64,000 nt of DNA from Actinomyces slackii (GTDB lineage Bacteria; Actinomycetota; Actinomycetes; Actinomycetales; Actinomycetaceae): NCBI RefSeq assembly GCF_900637295.1, contig NZ_LR134363.1, forward strand, positions 186,001 to 250,000. The letters run 5' to 3'. Positions 17,947-27,201 of this stretch are shown here, in pieces (positions within the stretch are counted from its first letter, which is position 1; the number at the start of each line of letters is the position of its first letter). Both the position numbers and the translations under genes were made by a program. The notes under the pieces are model-generated. The model was not told the DNA's origin, ran no database searches, and saw nothing but the letters and a program-made list of their open reading frames with translations.

Positions 17947-18720
17947 TCACTCCAGGGGCCGGCCCGTCCTCGAGGTGCCGGCGACCTTGCGCACCAGCCA
18001 CCGGGGCGCAGTGCGCAGGACCGCGTTGGCACTGCGATAGCGCAGGCTGGGGGTGCAGATCACCTGACCGCGGCGCACGGCGGCCAGGCCCTCGGCCGCC
18101 ACCCTCTCCGAGTCGAGCCACACCGGGCCGCTCCAGGTGGAGTCATCGACGCCCGCCGCCGCATGGAAGCCGGTGTGCACCAGGCCCGGGCACAGCGCAG
18201 TCGCCGTGACCCCGGTGCCCTCCAGCTCGCTGGCCAGCCCCTCGGTGAAGCTGAGCACCCAGGCCTTATGCGCGGCGTAGGTGCCCATGGCGGTGCGCGC
18301 CGCCACCGAGGAGACATTGAGAATCGCTCCCCGCCCGCGCTCCGCCATGGCCCCTGCCGCCGCATGGGACAGGACCATGACAGCGCGCACCATGACATCC
18401 AGGGCCCGCTCCTCAGCCGCCAGCTCCCCACCCACGAAGGACTGCCCCAGGCCGAATCCGGCATTGTTGACCAGCAGGCCCACGGGTCGCCGGGGGCTGG
18501 TCAGGCGCTCGACGACGCGGTCCAGATCCGCGCGCAGGGCCAGATCCGCGGGCAGGACCTCCACCTGCACGCCGGCGAACTGACGCAGCTCCTCGGCCAC
18601 CGCGCCGAGCCGCTCCTCGGTGCGCGCCACCAGGATGAGGCGATGATGGGCCTGGGCCAGCTGCCAGGCCAGCTCCAGTCCGATGCCGCTGGTGGCCCCG
18701 GTGACGAGTGCTGTTCCCAT
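17947..18720 (-). CDS. Short-chain dehydrogenase/reductase
   Basis: A 257-residue SDR of the classical type. The NAD(P)-binding TGATSGIGLE is near the N-terminus, followed by the NNAG motif (LLVNNAGFGLGQSF), the catalytic Ser in LNVSSVAARTAMG and the YAAHK active-site Tyr/Lys pair. The family reduces carbonyls or oxidises alcohols; the substrate cannot be deduced. The basic C-terminus (RWLVRKVAGTSRTGRPLE) resembles the DltE-like subgroup. It is divergent from xth with 107 bases between the starts. Confidence 0.9.
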   Translation of the reverse strand: MGTALVTGATSGIGLELAWQLAQAHHRLILVARTEERLGAVAEELRQFAGVQVEVLPADLALRADLDRVVERLTSPRRPVGLLVNNAGFGLGQSFVGGELAAEERALDVMVRAVMVLSHAAAGAMAERGRGAILNVSSVAARTAMGTYAAHKAWVLSFTEGLASELEGTGVTATALCPGLVHTGFHAAAGVDDSTWSGPVWLDSERVAAEGLAAVRRGQVICTPSLRYRSANAVLRTAPRWLVRKVAGTSRTGRPLE

Positions 18721-18827
18721 GGCCCCAGGCTACGCGCCGTCGCCTCGGCCGCGGGCTCAGCGACACCGGCCGACCCGCTGCCCAGGCGCAGGTCCGGGAC
18801 ACCGGCCAGAGGCGCTACCCTGCCTGC

Positions 18828-19640
18828 ATGCGCCTGGCCACCTGGAACGTCAACTCCATCCGCACCCGCGTCGACCGCGTCCTGGCATTCCTGGAGCGCG
18901 AGAGCATCGACGCCCTGGCGATGCAGGAGATCAAGTGCCGCCCCGAGCAGTTCCCCAGCGAGCCATTCCAGGCCGCCGGCTACGAGTTGGCGATCCATGG
19001 CCTGAACCAGTGGAACGGGGTGGCCATCGCCTCGCGGATCGGGCTGGACGACGTCGTCCGCTCCTTCCCCGACCAGCCCGCCTGGGCATCCACGCAGGAC
19101 GGTGAGGCGGTGGTCGAGGCCCGGGCCCTGGGGGCCACGGTGGGCGCCGCCTCGGGCTCGAGCCGGCCGGTGCGCCTGTGGAGCCTCTACGTCCCCAACG
19201 GCCGGGAGCTCACCCACCCCCACTACTCCTACAAGCTGGCATGGCTGGACCGGCTTCGCGACGCCGTCGGCACCTGGATGGAGGCCGATCCGGACCTCGA
19301 CCTGGCCCTTGTGGGCGACTGGAACGTGGCGCCCCTCGACCAGGATGTCTGGGACATGGCCGCCTTCGAGGGCGCCACGCATGTCTCAGGCGCCGAGCGC
19401 CGCGCCTTCGCCGCCTTCGAGACGGTCGGCATGAGCGAGGTGACCCGCGAGCGCGTCACCAACTACACCTACTGGGACTACCAGAAGCTGCGGTTCCCCC
19501 GCAACGAGGGCATGCGCATTGACTTCGCCTACGCCTCGCCGTCCCTGGCCGCCCGGGTCAGCGGGGCCGCCATTGACCGCGACGAGCGCAAGGGCAAGGG
19601 CGCCTCCGATCACGTCCCGGTCATCATCGAGGTGGACTGA
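18828..19640 (+). CDS. xth: Exodeoxyribonuclease III
   Basis: A 270-residue AP endonuclease/3'-5' exonuclease of the ExoIII family for base-excision repair. Diagnostic motifs are MRLATWNVNSIRTR, LAMQEIKC (metal-binding Glu), SLYVPNGRE, LVGDWNVAP, RIDFAYASP and KGASDHVPVIIEVD with the catalytic Asp-His. ATG 18828 gives the standard start; the frame is open further upstream but has no domain there. Its neighbour ung (20675) also acts in base excision. Confidence 0.95.
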   Translation: MRLATWNVNSIRTRVDRVLAFLERESIDALAMQEIKCRPEQFPSEPFQAAGYELAIHGLNQWNGVAIASRIGLDDVVRSFPDQPAWASTQDGEAVVEARALGATVGAASGSSRPVRLWSLYVPNGRELTHPHYSYKLAWLDRLRDAVGTWMEADPDLDLALVGDWNVAPLDQDVWDMAAFEGATHVSGAERRAFAAFETVGMSEVTRERVTNYTYWDYQKLRFPRNEGMRIDFAYASPSLAARVSGAAIDRDERKGKGASDHVPVIIEVD

Positions 19641-19686
19641 GCGGCGAGCCACCGCGCCGCTCAGTGGCCCGCCGGCCCGCTCATGC

Positions 19687-19723
19687 TCAATGGCCGCCCC
19701 GGATCACCGGCGGCGGCCATTGA
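19687..19723. terminator. Bidirectional terminator between xth and the LytR_C gene
   Basis: TCAATGGCCGCC and GGCGGCCATTGA form a perfect 12-bp stem with a 13-nt loop, midway between two convergent stops. Confidence 0.8.
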
Positions 19724-19742
19724 TTGATGGGGCGGGTCGGGC

Positions 19743-20528
19743 TCACTGGCCCTGGTTGCCCTCGGAGGAGTCCTGCCCGGAGCCGCCCTGGGCGCCGCCC
19801 TCCTGGGAGCCGCCCTCCTGGGAGCCGCCCTGAGATCCCCCGTCCTGCGAGCCGCCCCCCTGGGAGTCGCCCTGCGAGCCGCCCTCCTGGGAGCCGCCCT
19901 GGGACCCCCCGTCCTGGGAGTCGCTCTCGGAGAAGTCCTCGCGCAGGATGACCACGATCGGGTTGGACTCCGTGGCGGCGGTGTCCTCCACCAGCTCAGT
20001 GATCCCCAGCGCCTTGCCGACCGCCTCGGCGGTGGCGCGCTCCTCGGCGCCTCGGTAGTAGATCGTCGTCGCCGTGGGCTCGGAGGCGTCGTAGGTGCCC
20101 TGGGAGACCGTCACCGCGGTGAAGCCGGAGTTGGTGAGACGGTCCCCCGTGCGGCCCGCCAGACCGGTGATGGTGGTGCCGTTGTGGACCGTGATGCCCA
20201 TCGTCAGATCGGCGGAGCCCTCGGCCGTCGCGCTGGGGGAGGCGGCCGCGCTGCCCTCGGAGCTCGCCTTGCCGTCCGCTGTGGGCGTCCCGCCACCGGC
20301 AGGCGCCTGGGAGGCGGCCTGACCGCCGCCCGAACCGCCTGAGCCGCCCGACCCTCCGCCTATCAGGGCGACGACACCCCAGCCCAGCGCGGGCACGATG
20401 ATGAGGATGGCGAGCAGGGGTATCCAACTGCGCCAGCGCGGCACCTGCGCCCGGTGCACGCCAACGGGGACCGGCCCGTCATCCTCGCCGACGTCGAACT
20501 CGTCCTCGGGGTAGTGGTAACTGCTCAC
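19743..20528 (-). CDS. LytR C-terminal-domain membrane protein with Gly/Ser/Gln tail
   Basis: A 261-residue protein. I choose GTG 20528 because GGGAG lies five bases upstream and the N-terminus then reads SSYHYPEDEFDVGEDD, a form common in actinobacterial LytR_C proteins. After the acidic start come one membrane helix (about 38-58), a Gly/Ser linker and a LytR_C domain (LTMGITVHNGTTITGLAGRTGDRL to EAVGKALGI). The last 55 residues are a low-complexity Gly/Ser/Gln/Asp/Glu run built from GGSQ units. LytR_C domains are envelope-associated, often beside wall-polymer ligases; no ligase domain is present here. The tail is highly repetitive at DNA level too (19760-19920). Confidence 0.8.
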   Translation of the reverse strand: MSSYHYPEDEFDVGEDDGPVPVGVHRAQVPRWRSWIPLLAILIIVPALGWGVVALIGGGSGGSGGSGGGQAASQAPAGGGTPTADGKASSEGSAAASPSATAEGSADLTMGITVHNGTTITGLAGRTGDRLTNSGFTAVTVSQGTYDASEPTATTIYYRGAEERATAEAVGKALGITELVEDTAATESNPIVVILREDFSESDSQDGGSQGGSQEGGSQGDSQGGGSQDGGSQGGSQEGGSQEGGAQGGSGQDSSEGNQGQ

Positions 20529-20674
20529 GCTCCCAAGATACCGGGCGCCGATCACTTTGCGGGGATTGTTCTCCCAGGGCGGCTCTGTCAGTCGGCGGTC
20601 AGTCGGCGGTCAGTCGGGCCGGTCGGCCGCCGGTCGGAGGTGCGGCGGCCGACCGGCCTGGCTAGGCTCGTGAC

Positions 20675-21352
20675 GTGACCGACGCCAAGCCCCTGTCCGA
20701 GCTCGTCGACCCCGCCTGGGCTCGCGCCCTGGCCTCGGTCGAGCCCACCGTCCATGAGATCGGCCAGCGCCTGCGCGCGGAGGTCGCCTCCGGCTCGGGC
20801 TACCTGCCGGCGGGCAGCGATGTCCTGCGGGCCTTCACCTACCCCATGGACTCGGTCCGCGTCCTCATCGTGGGCCAGGACCCCTACCCCACCCCCGGCC
20901 ATCCCGTGGGCCTGAGCTTCTCGGTGGCGCCCGGGGTGCGGCCGCCCCGGAGCCTGGAGAACATCTTCCGGGAGCTGGTCTCCGACCTGGGGGTCGCCCC
21001 TCCGTCATCCGGGGATCTCACGCCCTGGTGCGAGCAGGGGGTCATGCTGCTCAACCGGGTGCTCACCGTGCGCCCGGGCGCCCCGGCCTCTCACAAGGGC
21101 TGGGGCTGGGAGACGGTCACCCAGCGAGCCATCGAGGCCCTGGTCGAGCGCGGCGGGCCGCTGGTGGCGATCCTGTGGGGTCGCCCCGCCCAGTCCCTGA
21201 CCCCCATGCTGGGAGACACGCCGATCATCGCCTCCCCGCATCCCTCGCCGCTGTCGGCCTCCCGGGGGTTCTTCGGATCGCGGCCCTTCTCCCGGGCCAA
21301 TGAGCTCCTGGAGTCGATGGGCGGCCAGCCGATCGACTGGCGCCTGCCCTGA
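20675..21352 (+). CDS. ung: Uracil-DNA glycosylase
   Basis: A 225-residue family-1 UDG that removes uracil from DNA. The water-activating motif [17 protein letters not shown] and the DNA-intercalating [21 protein letters not shown] loop are complete. The start is GTG 20675. It is divergent from the LytR_C gene; the 146-base gap holds short direct repeats of GTCAGTCGGCG (20588-20615) of unknown meaning. Confidence 0.95.
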   Translation: MTDAKPLSELVDPAWARALASVEPTVHEIGQRLRAEVASGSGYLPAGSDVLRAFTYPMDSVRVLIVGQDPYPTPGHPVGLSFSVAPGVRPPRSLENIFRELVSDLGVAPPSSGDLTPWCEQGVMLLNRVLTVRPGAPASHKGWGWETVTQRAIEALVERGGPLVAILWGRPAQSLTPMLGDTPIIASPHPSPLSASRGFFGSRPFSRANELLESMGGQPIDWRLP

Positions 21353-21383
21353 GCCCCCTCGAGGCGATCCCCGGACGGCCGGG

Positions 21384-21848
21384 TCATCCCGTGAAGGGGG
21401 CCATGAGGATCATCACCACCCCGGCGAAGGCCTCGACCGCCCCGACCCACTGGATCGGGATGAAGAACAGGGTGTGGATATTGCTTCGCGCCTCCACCAG
21501 GCCCCTGGTCTGATGGAGGACGATCTGCTCGACCTGCTGCGTCGCCTCCTCCTGGGAGGAGGGAGCGGGCGCTCCGGGTGCCACCTGGAACTCTCCGCTG
21601 TTGACCCGCCGCCACAGCTCAGCGCGCAGGCGCTGCACCTGCGAGGCCGCCTCGTTGCGCGGATTAATCGTGTTGAGCCAGTGGCCCAGCGCACCATTGG
21701 CCGCTCCCGCAACGATCAGCCCTATTCCGATCGCCGCTTTGAACAGCGCCTCCCGCTCGAGGGTGGACTCCCCCATCGCGGCGATGGGGGCGATCACCCC
21801 CGCCGTGATGAAGACCGCCAGAATCCCCCAGCCACGCCAAATGATCAT
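21384..21848 (-). CDS. Small membrane protein of unknown function
   Basis: A 154-residue protein with two N-terminal helices (IIWRGWGILAVFITAGVIAPIAAMG and AAIGIGLIVAGAANGALGHWLN) and a third helix at the C-terminus (FFIPIQWVGAVEAFAGVVMILM). Between them lies a soluble Gln/Glu-rich helical stretch. ATG 21848 gives a clean start before the first helix; the frame is open upstream but reads as low-complexity Trp/Gly/Cys. I do not recognise a family. It is convergent with ung, 31 bases away. No co-transcribed partner is evident. Confidence 0.65.
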   Translation of the reverse strand: MIIWRGWGILAVFITAGVIAPIAAMGESTLEREALFKAAIGIGLIVAGAANGALGHWLNTINPRNEAASQVQRLRAELWRRVNSGEFQVAPGAPAPSSQEEATQQVEQIVLHQTRGLVEARSNIHTLFFIPIQWVGAVEAFAGVVMILMAPFTG

Positions 21849-22020
21849 GCCTGGCACGGTAGCAACGCGCCCCTGGTCCCCATAGGGGGAGAGCAGCACT
21901 CCGGGCAGGACTGCCCATGCCCCACCGGCCTGCCCGCGGCGGACCGGGCGGCCGCAGCAGGACAGGCAGGCAGGGCAGGCGGTGCCTGCCCTGGCCTCAG
22001 GCCTGAGGCACACTGGGGCC

Positions 22021-22605
22021 ATGCCCTCGCAGCCCTCCCAGACCTCCCAGCCCTCCCAGCCCTGGACAGCTCCCGGCGCCGCGCCGGCGCTCCCGATTCT
22101 GCCGCGCACCGGCATCGGCACCGATGTCCACGCCTTCGCCGAGCCGGACTCGCCTGAGGCCCGCGCCCCCCTTCACCTGGCTTGCCTGGAGTGGCCGGGC
22201 GAGCAGCCGCTGGCGGGCCACTCCGACGGCGATGTGGTGGCCCACGCCTGCTGCGACGCCCTGCTCTCCGCGTCGGGGCTGGGAGATCTGGGCTCCACCT
22301 TCGGCACCGCCGAGCCTCAGTGGAAGGGAGCCGCGGGCGCCGTCCTGCTGGCCGAGACCGCCCGACGTGTGCGCGAGGCCGGCTTCGAGATCGGCAATGT
22401 GGCCGTCCAGCTCATCGGCGCCCGCCCCCGCGTGGGGCCGCGCATGGCCGAGGCCGCCCAGGCGCTGACGCGCGCCGCCGGCGCGCCGGTGTCCTTCACC
22501 GCGACCACCACCGACCACCTGGGCTTCCTGGGGCGCCAGGAGGGCCTGGCCGCCATCGCCACGGCCCTGGTGGTGCCCGCCGCCCTCCGCCCCGGAGGGG
22601 ATTGA
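22021..22605 (+). CDS. ispF: 2-C-methyl-D-erythritol 2,4-cyclodiphosphate synthase
   Basis: A 194-residue IspF that makes the cyclic diphosphate intermediate of the MEP isoprenoid pathway. The zinc-binding GTDVHAF and the [25 protein letters not shown] block are intact, as is [22 protein letters not shown] near the end. It has an extra N-terminal segment of about 33 residues with the repeat [13 protein letters not shown]. If that segment is not translated, no other obvious start lies nearby. It is followed by cysS, a common actinobacterial order; IspD is not in the window. Confidence 0.93.
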   Translation: MPSQPSQTSQPSQPWTAPGAAPALPILPRTGIGTDVHAFAEPDSPEARAPLHLACLEWPGEQPLAGHSDGDVVAHACCDALLSASGLGDLGSTFGTAEPQWKGAAGAVLLAETARRVREAGFEIGNVAVQLIGARPRVGPRMAEAAQALTRAAGAPVSFTATTTDHLGFLGRQEGLAAIATALVVPAALRPGGD

Positions 22606-22724
22606 GGAGAGCGGGCCCGAAGGAGGAATCGGTCCGCGCAGGCAGCATCATAGTTTCCCCGAGATACCTTGACGGCTCGGAACTCAATCTCCTCCACAGC
22701 GGTCGCGTCCCGTATGTTTGGGCC

Positions 22725-24281
22725 GTGAGCGATCTCCAGCCCCACGCGCCTTCCCTGCGCCTCTACGACTCCGCCCAGCGCGCCGTCGTCCCCTTGGCAC
22801 CCACGGTCACGCCCGGGGTGGTCACCATTTATCTGTGCGGTGCCACCGTCCAGGGCAGCCCGCATATCGGGCATATGCGATCGGCCATCGCCTTCGACGT
22901 CCTGCGCCGCTGGCTGGAGCGCCAGGGCCAGCAGGTCATCCTCATTCGCAATGTCACCGACATCGATGACAAGATCCTCACCAAGTCGGCCTGCGCCGAG
23001 CCCCCCGTGCCCTGGTGGGCCTGGGCCCAGCGCCACGAGCGCCAGTTCGACGCCGCCTACCGGGCACTGGGCGTCGCCGCCCCCACCTACGAGCCCCGGG
23101 CCACCGGGCATATCCCCGAGATGATCGATCTGGTCGCCCGGCTCCTGGAGTCCGGGCACGCCTACGTGGGCGAGGCCGGCAATGTCTACTTCGATGTCTC
23201 CTCCCTGCCCGGGTACGGCTCCCTGACCAATCAGCGCGTCGAGGACCTGGCCACCACCGAGGACGACTCCCAGCTCGACGAGGATATTGAGGCCGACAAG
23301 CTTGACCCGCGTGACTTCGCCCTGTGGAAGACCATCAAGCCGACCGATCCCGCCGACGCCGCCTGGGACGCCCCCTGGGGCCGGGGTCGGCCCGGCTGGC
23401 ACCTGGAGTGCTCGGCCATGTCCCGGCGCTACCTGGGCGAGGAGTTCGACATCCACGGCGGCGGCATCGACCTGCGCTTCCCCCACCACGAGAACGAGCA
23501 GGCCCAGTCCCACGGGGCCGGCTGGGGCTTCGCGCGCCACTGGGTGCACAACGCCTGGGTGACCATCAAGGGCGCCAAGATGAGCAAGTCCCTGGGCAAC
23601 TCCCAGACCGTGGCCTCGCTCATGGAGCGCTATGAGCCCGTGGTGCTGCGCCTGGCCCTGGGCACGGTTCATCACCGCTCGACCGTGGAGTTCTCCGAGG
23701 AGACCCTGGCCGAGGCCGCCGCCCTGTGGGACCGCCTGGCCGGCGCCATCCTGCGGGCCCGGGAGGCCACCGGTGAGGCGGGCGAGGCGATCGACGCCGC
23801 CCCCGCCGAGCTGCGCGCCCGCGCCCTGCCCGCCGACTTCACTTCGGCGCTGGACGAGGACCTCAACCTCGCCGGGGCCATGGCCTGCGTGCACGCCACC
23901 CTCAAGGAGCTCAATCGGGCCCTGTCGGAGACCGGCGCCGATCAGGACGCCCCCGCCCCGGCCAGCGGCGCCGGGCGCGCCGAGCCGGCCAATGCCGCGC
24001 AGATCATCGCCACCGTCCTGGACCTGCGCGCCCAGCTCGACGTCCTGGGGCTCGACCCCCTGGCCGAGCCCTGGCGCGCCTCCGTGGTCACGGGCACCGG
24101 CGAGAGCGCCGGGGCCGCCATGGCCACCCTCGACCGCCTCATCCAGCACGACCTGGACGAGCGGGCCCACGCCCGCGCCGCCAAGGACTGGGCCCGGGCC
24201 GACGCCCTGCGCGACAAGCTCACGGCGGCCGGCGTCGTCGTCGAGGACTCCCCCGCCGGGGCCCGCTGGCACCTGGCCTGA
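22725..24281 (+). CDS. cysS: Cysteinyl-tRNA synthetase
   Basis: A 518-residue class I synthetase that charges tRNA-Cys. The HIGH signature (SPHIGHMRSAIAFD), the zinc-binding Cys in LCGATVQ and the WHLECSAM block are present. The DIHGGGIDLRFPHHENE segment and the KMSKS loop (KMSKSLGNSQ) are also complete. I use GTG 22725 (VSDLQPHAP) because the actual catalytic fold begins about 30 residues later; the frame is open much further upstream but overlaps ispF. The ribosome-binding site is weak. It runs directly into rlmB. Confidence 0.94.
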   Translation: MSDLQPHAPSLRLYDSAQRAVVPLAPTVTPGVVTIYLCGATVQGSPHIGHMRSAIAFDVLRRWLERQGQQVILIRNVTDIDDKILTKSACAEPPVPWWAWAQRHERQFDAAYRALGVAAPTYEPRATGHIPEMIDLVARLLESGHAYVGEAGNVYFDVSSLPGYGSLTNQRVEDLATTEDDSQLDEDIEADKLDPRDFALWKTIKPTDPADAAWDAPWGRGRPGWHLECSAMSRRYLGEEFDIHGGGIDLRFPHHENEQAQSHGAGWGFARHWVHNAWVTIKGAKMSKSLGNSQTVASLMERYEPVVLRLALGTVHHRSTVEFSEETLAEAAALWDRLAGAILRAREATGEAGEAIDAAPAELRARALPADFTSALDEDLNLAGAMACVHATLKELNRALSETGADQDAPAPASGAGRAEPANAAQIIATVLDLRAQLDVLGLDPLAEPWRASVVTGTGESAGAAMATLDRLIQHDLDERAHARAAKDWARADALRDKLTAAGVVVEDSPAGARWHLA

Positions 24282-24323
24282 GACATCCGCCCATCAGCAC
24301 CCACGAGCAGGAGGCACCCCGCG

Positions 24324-25322
24324 ATGCCCGGAAACGACCGCCGCCACGGCGCCGTGCGCAGGCCCGGCTCCAAGAAGGGCCCGACCAAGGGCTCGGGGGG
24401 CAACCGCCGCCAGGGCCTGGAGGGCAGGGGCCCCACGCCCAAGGCTGAGGACCGGGTGGGCCATCCCAAGGCGCGGGCCAAGGCCCGGGCGGAGGCCCGC
24501 GCCGCCCAGCCCACGCGCGCCAAGCAGCTGGAGAGGGTCCGGCGCCGCTTCGAGGTGCCCGAGGGCCATGAGATCCTGTGCGGCCGCAACGCCGTGGCGG
24601 AGGCCGCCTATGCGGCCGTGCCCATCTCCCGGGTGTTCATGGCGGTCTCGGCCGACTCCGACGAGCGTCTGGGCGCCGTGGTGCGCCGGGCCGCCCTTCT
24701 GGGGGCCCCGGTGCTGGAGACCACCAAGCTCGACCTGGAGGCCCTGACCGAGGGCGCCGCCCATCAGGGGGTGGCCATCGAGGTCCCCGCCTACGAGTAC
24801 GCCGACCCCATGGACCTGCTCGAGCGCGCCCGCGCCGTGGGGCGCACCCCCCTGCTGGTCGCCCTGGACCAGATCACCGACCCCCACAACCTGGGCGCGG
24901 TGCTGCGCAGCGCCGGGGCCTTCGGCGCCGACGGCGTCATCATCCCCGAGCGCCGCAGCGCCGGCGTGAGCGCCGCCGCCTGGAAGGTCTCGGCCGGGGC
25001 CGCGGCCCGCGTGCGCGTGGCCCGGGCCACCAACCTGGTGCGCGCCCTGGAGCGCCTCAAGCGCGAGGGCTGCTTCGTCGTCGGGCTCGATGGCAGGGGC
25101 CAGGGCCTCATCGAGGACCTGCACCTGGCCGACTCCCCCCTGGTCCTGGTCACCGGCGCCGAGGGCGCCGGGCTCTCCCGCCTGGTGCGCGAGACCTGCG
25201 ACCTGGTGGCCCGCGTGCCCATCTCCAGCTCGGTGGAGTCCCTCAACGCGGCCGTGGCCACCGGCATCAGCCTCTATGAGGTCGACCGCCTGCGCCGTCG
25301 GGCGCGCGATGGAGCCCACTGA
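24324..25322 (+). CDS. rlmB: 23S rRNA 2'-O-methyltransferase RlmB (TrmH group 3)
   Basis: A 332-residue SpoU-family methyltransferase. A basic Gly/Arg/Lys-rich N-terminal tail of about 70 residues precedes the substrate-binding domain (HEILCGRNAVAEAAY). The knotted catalytic domain has LDQITDPHNLGAVLRSAGAFG, LVTGAEGAGLSRLV and SSVESLNAAVATGISLYE. RlmB methylates G2251 of 23S rRNA in E. coli. It follows cysS by 42 bases, the standard actinobacterial pair. This is the orthodox member of the family, unlike the HTH fusion at 8548-9540. Confidence 0.93.
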   Translation: MPGNDRRHGAVRRPGSKKGPTKGSGGNRRQGLEGRGPTPKAEDRVGHPKARAKARAEARAAQPTRAKQLERVRRRFEVPEGHEILCGRNAVAEAAYAAVPISRVFMAVSADSDERLGAVVRRAALLGAPVLETTKLDLEALTEGAAHQGVAIEVPAYEYADPMDLLERARAVGRTPLLVALDQITDPHNLGAVLRSAGAFGADGVIIPERRSAGVSAAAWKVSAGAAARVRVARATNLVRALERLKREGCFVVGLDGRGQGLIEDLHLADSPLVLVTGAEGAGLSRLVRETCDLVARVPISSSVESLNAAVATGISLYEVDRLRRRARDGAH

Positions 25323-25408
25323 CCCATTCCCGCTCCCCATCCCATGCCCGCAGACATCCGGGGCCCGTTGCTGACACAATGGTCCCCAGCCGATCACAGG
25401 AGGACCAT

Positions 25409-26650
25409 ATGGCGCAGGACGCCTCGCAGCGCTGGAACCGCACGGATGGCGTGCTCATCGCCCCTGGCACCACGCCGGAGGCGGTGGCCGCCGCCTTCGC
25501 CGCACGCGGCGTCCTGGTGCGCCTGGAGTGGTTCCCCACCACCGCCCATCTGCTGAGCCTGACGCTGCTGACCGACGTCGAGGGGCGAGTGGCCGTGACC
25601 CCTCCGTCCCGCGGGGGCGCGGTGCCCGGCCCCGGGGTCAGCGAGCTGGTGGAGTCCCTGGCCCGGGAGTTCACCGCGGATGTGGCCATCGGCCCGGCCA
25701 CCTTCAACGCGCTTCCCGACAGCGCCGAGCTGCCGGCCGTCTCCGCTCATGGGGCGGCCAGCACGCGCACCGTCGTCATCTCCCCCATGAGCGCCTACAT
25801 GGTCCCCCTCCAGGCCACCCTGCTGGAGCGGCCCCTGGCAGTGGCCAATGCGCCGGCGCTGAGCCGGCGCATCGTCATGTACTCCGGGGAGGGCGCTGAT
25901 CTGGGGGTCTTCGGCTGGGATGAGGAGTCCCTGCCCGCCCTCATCCTGACCTCCGACGCCGAGGACCTGTCCATCCGCGCGGTGACCACCGGGGATCCTG
26001 AGGACGACGCCGTCTTCTCCTGGGGCATGTCCTCCCTGCACGTGTGGGGCGGGGTCGAGGAGCCGGGGCCCGCCCTGCGCGCCCTGGCCGATGAGCTCCT
26101 GGCCGACCTGACGGACGCCTCCGGCATCGTGGCGGCGATCCCCGGCGCCGACCTGGAGGCGGCCACGGAGGCCATCGCCCAGCCCGGGCCCGAGGGCTTC
26201 GCCGCCATGCTGGCGGCCCTGGGCCTGCCCGAGTGGGTGGGCTCGGTCCTCACCGGCCGCCTGGCGCCGGTGGAGGCCCCCGGCGTGGTGGTCCATGAGC
26301 CGCGGGGCCTGTCCAATGCGGTGGGCCGCAGCGTGGGCCTGCTCCTGGCCGACCCCTCCACCCCCGGCTCCGCCTTCTGGCAGACCTATGTGCGCACGGT
26401 GACCGATCGCCCCTGGGCGGTGCGCGCCGGCGCCCTCCTGGAGGCAGGGCTCGGCGGCACCCTGGTGGGTGCCGCCGTGCGTCGGCGCCGCTCGACCGGC
26501 CTGCTCCCGGTGGGGCTGACCGCCGTGGGGGTCTTCCTCATGGTCGATGCCATCACCGAGGTCTCCCTGGCGTCATGGACGCGGCACCGCGAGTTGCGGC
26601 GCCGCGCCGATGAGGAGATGGCCCTCGTGGCCGAGGAGCTCGGGGCCTGA
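25409..26650 (+). CDS. Unknown protein with C-terminal membrane segments
   Basis: A 413-residue protein. ATG 25409 has AGGAGG at a proper distance, which rules out the start ten codons upstream. Residues 1-330 are soluble, acidic and without a recognised motif; the first 90 residues may form a small alpha/beta domain. Near the C-terminus are a Gly-rich hydrophobic segment (AGALLEAGLGGTLVGAAV) and a clear helix (GLLPVGLTAVGVFLMVDAITEVSL), followed by a charged helical end. I do not recognise a family. It stands alone between rlmB and a convergent DUF3021 gene. The Ala/Glu-rich composition matches neighbouring genes, so there is no sign of transfer. Confidence 0.7.
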   Translation: MAQDASQRWNRTDGVLIAPGTTPEAVAAAFAARGVLVRLEWFPTTAHLLSLTLLTDVEGRVAVTPPSRGGAVPGPGVSELVESLAREFTADVAIGPATFNALPDSAELPAVSAHGAASTRTVVISPMSAYMVPLQATLLERPLAVANAPALSRRIVMYSGEGADLGVFGWDEESLPALILTSDAEDLSIRAVTTGDPEDDAVFSWGMSSLHVWGGVEEPGPALRALADELLADLTDASGIVAAIPGADLEAATEAIAQPGPEGFAAMLAALGLPEWVGSVLTGRLAPVEAPGVVVHEPRGLSNAVGRSVGLLLADPSTPGSAFWQTYVRTVTDRPWAVRAGALLEAGLGGTLVGAAVRRRRSTGLLPVGLTAVGVFLMVDAITEVSLASWTRHRELRRRADEEMALVAEELGA

Positions 26651-26698
26651 CCGAGGCTCCCGGGCCGCGCTCAGCGGCCACGGGCGCCCCGCCGGCCC

Positions 26699-27145
26699 TC
26701 AGCGGGAGGTGATCCCCTCATTGACCTGGCTGATCTGCTGGCGGTAGTACAGCCATCCGCCAACCCACATTAGAGCGTAGGCGATGAGGAAGGTGATGGC
26801 GAAGCCCAGCAGCGTCCGTCCGGGGAGGAACCACTGCAGGTACCACCCGGCGCCGAAGACGCCGAGCGCCACGATCCCCAGGTGGGTCAGGGAGGCGGCG
26901 GCGATGCTCAGCCGCTCGGCGTCGTAGACCATGGCGGCCAGGGCGCACACGGCGCCCAGCAGCGCGTAGACGATGAACTGGATGAGGACCGCGGTGTTCT
27001 CGTTGGCGAAGCCCTCCAGGAAGCCGGGCGCACCGGGGAGGTAGTCCGCGCCCTTCATGCTGGAGACCAGCAGGGAGATGACCGATCCGATGGTCACGCC
27101 CCCCATGGCGCCGACTCCGGCACGGGTGAGGATCGAGGTGTTCAT
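26699..27145 (-). CDS. DUF3021 membrane protein
   Basis: A 148-residue protein with four predicted helices, matching the size and layout of DUF3021 proteins. These are nearly always encoded beside a LytTR-domain regulator, as here: its start is 56 bases after the LytTR gene. The family is thought to act in signalling or to limit the activity of the partner regulator, but no mechanism is proven. The SMKGADYLPGAPGFLEGF loop lies outside the membrane between helices one and two. Confidence 0.82.
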   Translation of the reverse strand: MNTSILTRAGVGAMGGVTIGSVISLLVSSMKGADYLPGAPGFLEGFANENTAVLIQFIVYALLGAVCALAAMVYDAERLSIAAASLTHLGIVALGVFGAGWYLQWFLPGRTLLGFAITFLIAYALMWVGGWLYYRQQISQVNEGITSR

Positions 27146-27201
27146 GATGTGCTCCTTTCGTGGATGAGTGTGGGGCGTGGGTCAGGTGGGGCCGGCCGGG
27201 C

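Noticed and set aside
20588-20615. GTCAGTCGGCG direct repeats as a transposon end or att site
   Set aside because: Only two and a half short copies, no inverted partner and no integrase or transposase nearby.
22606-22724. T-box or other riboswitch before cysS
   Set aside because: The gap is short, has no tRNA-pairing box or conserved stem that I can identify; only an AAGGAGGAAT stretch is visible without a following start.
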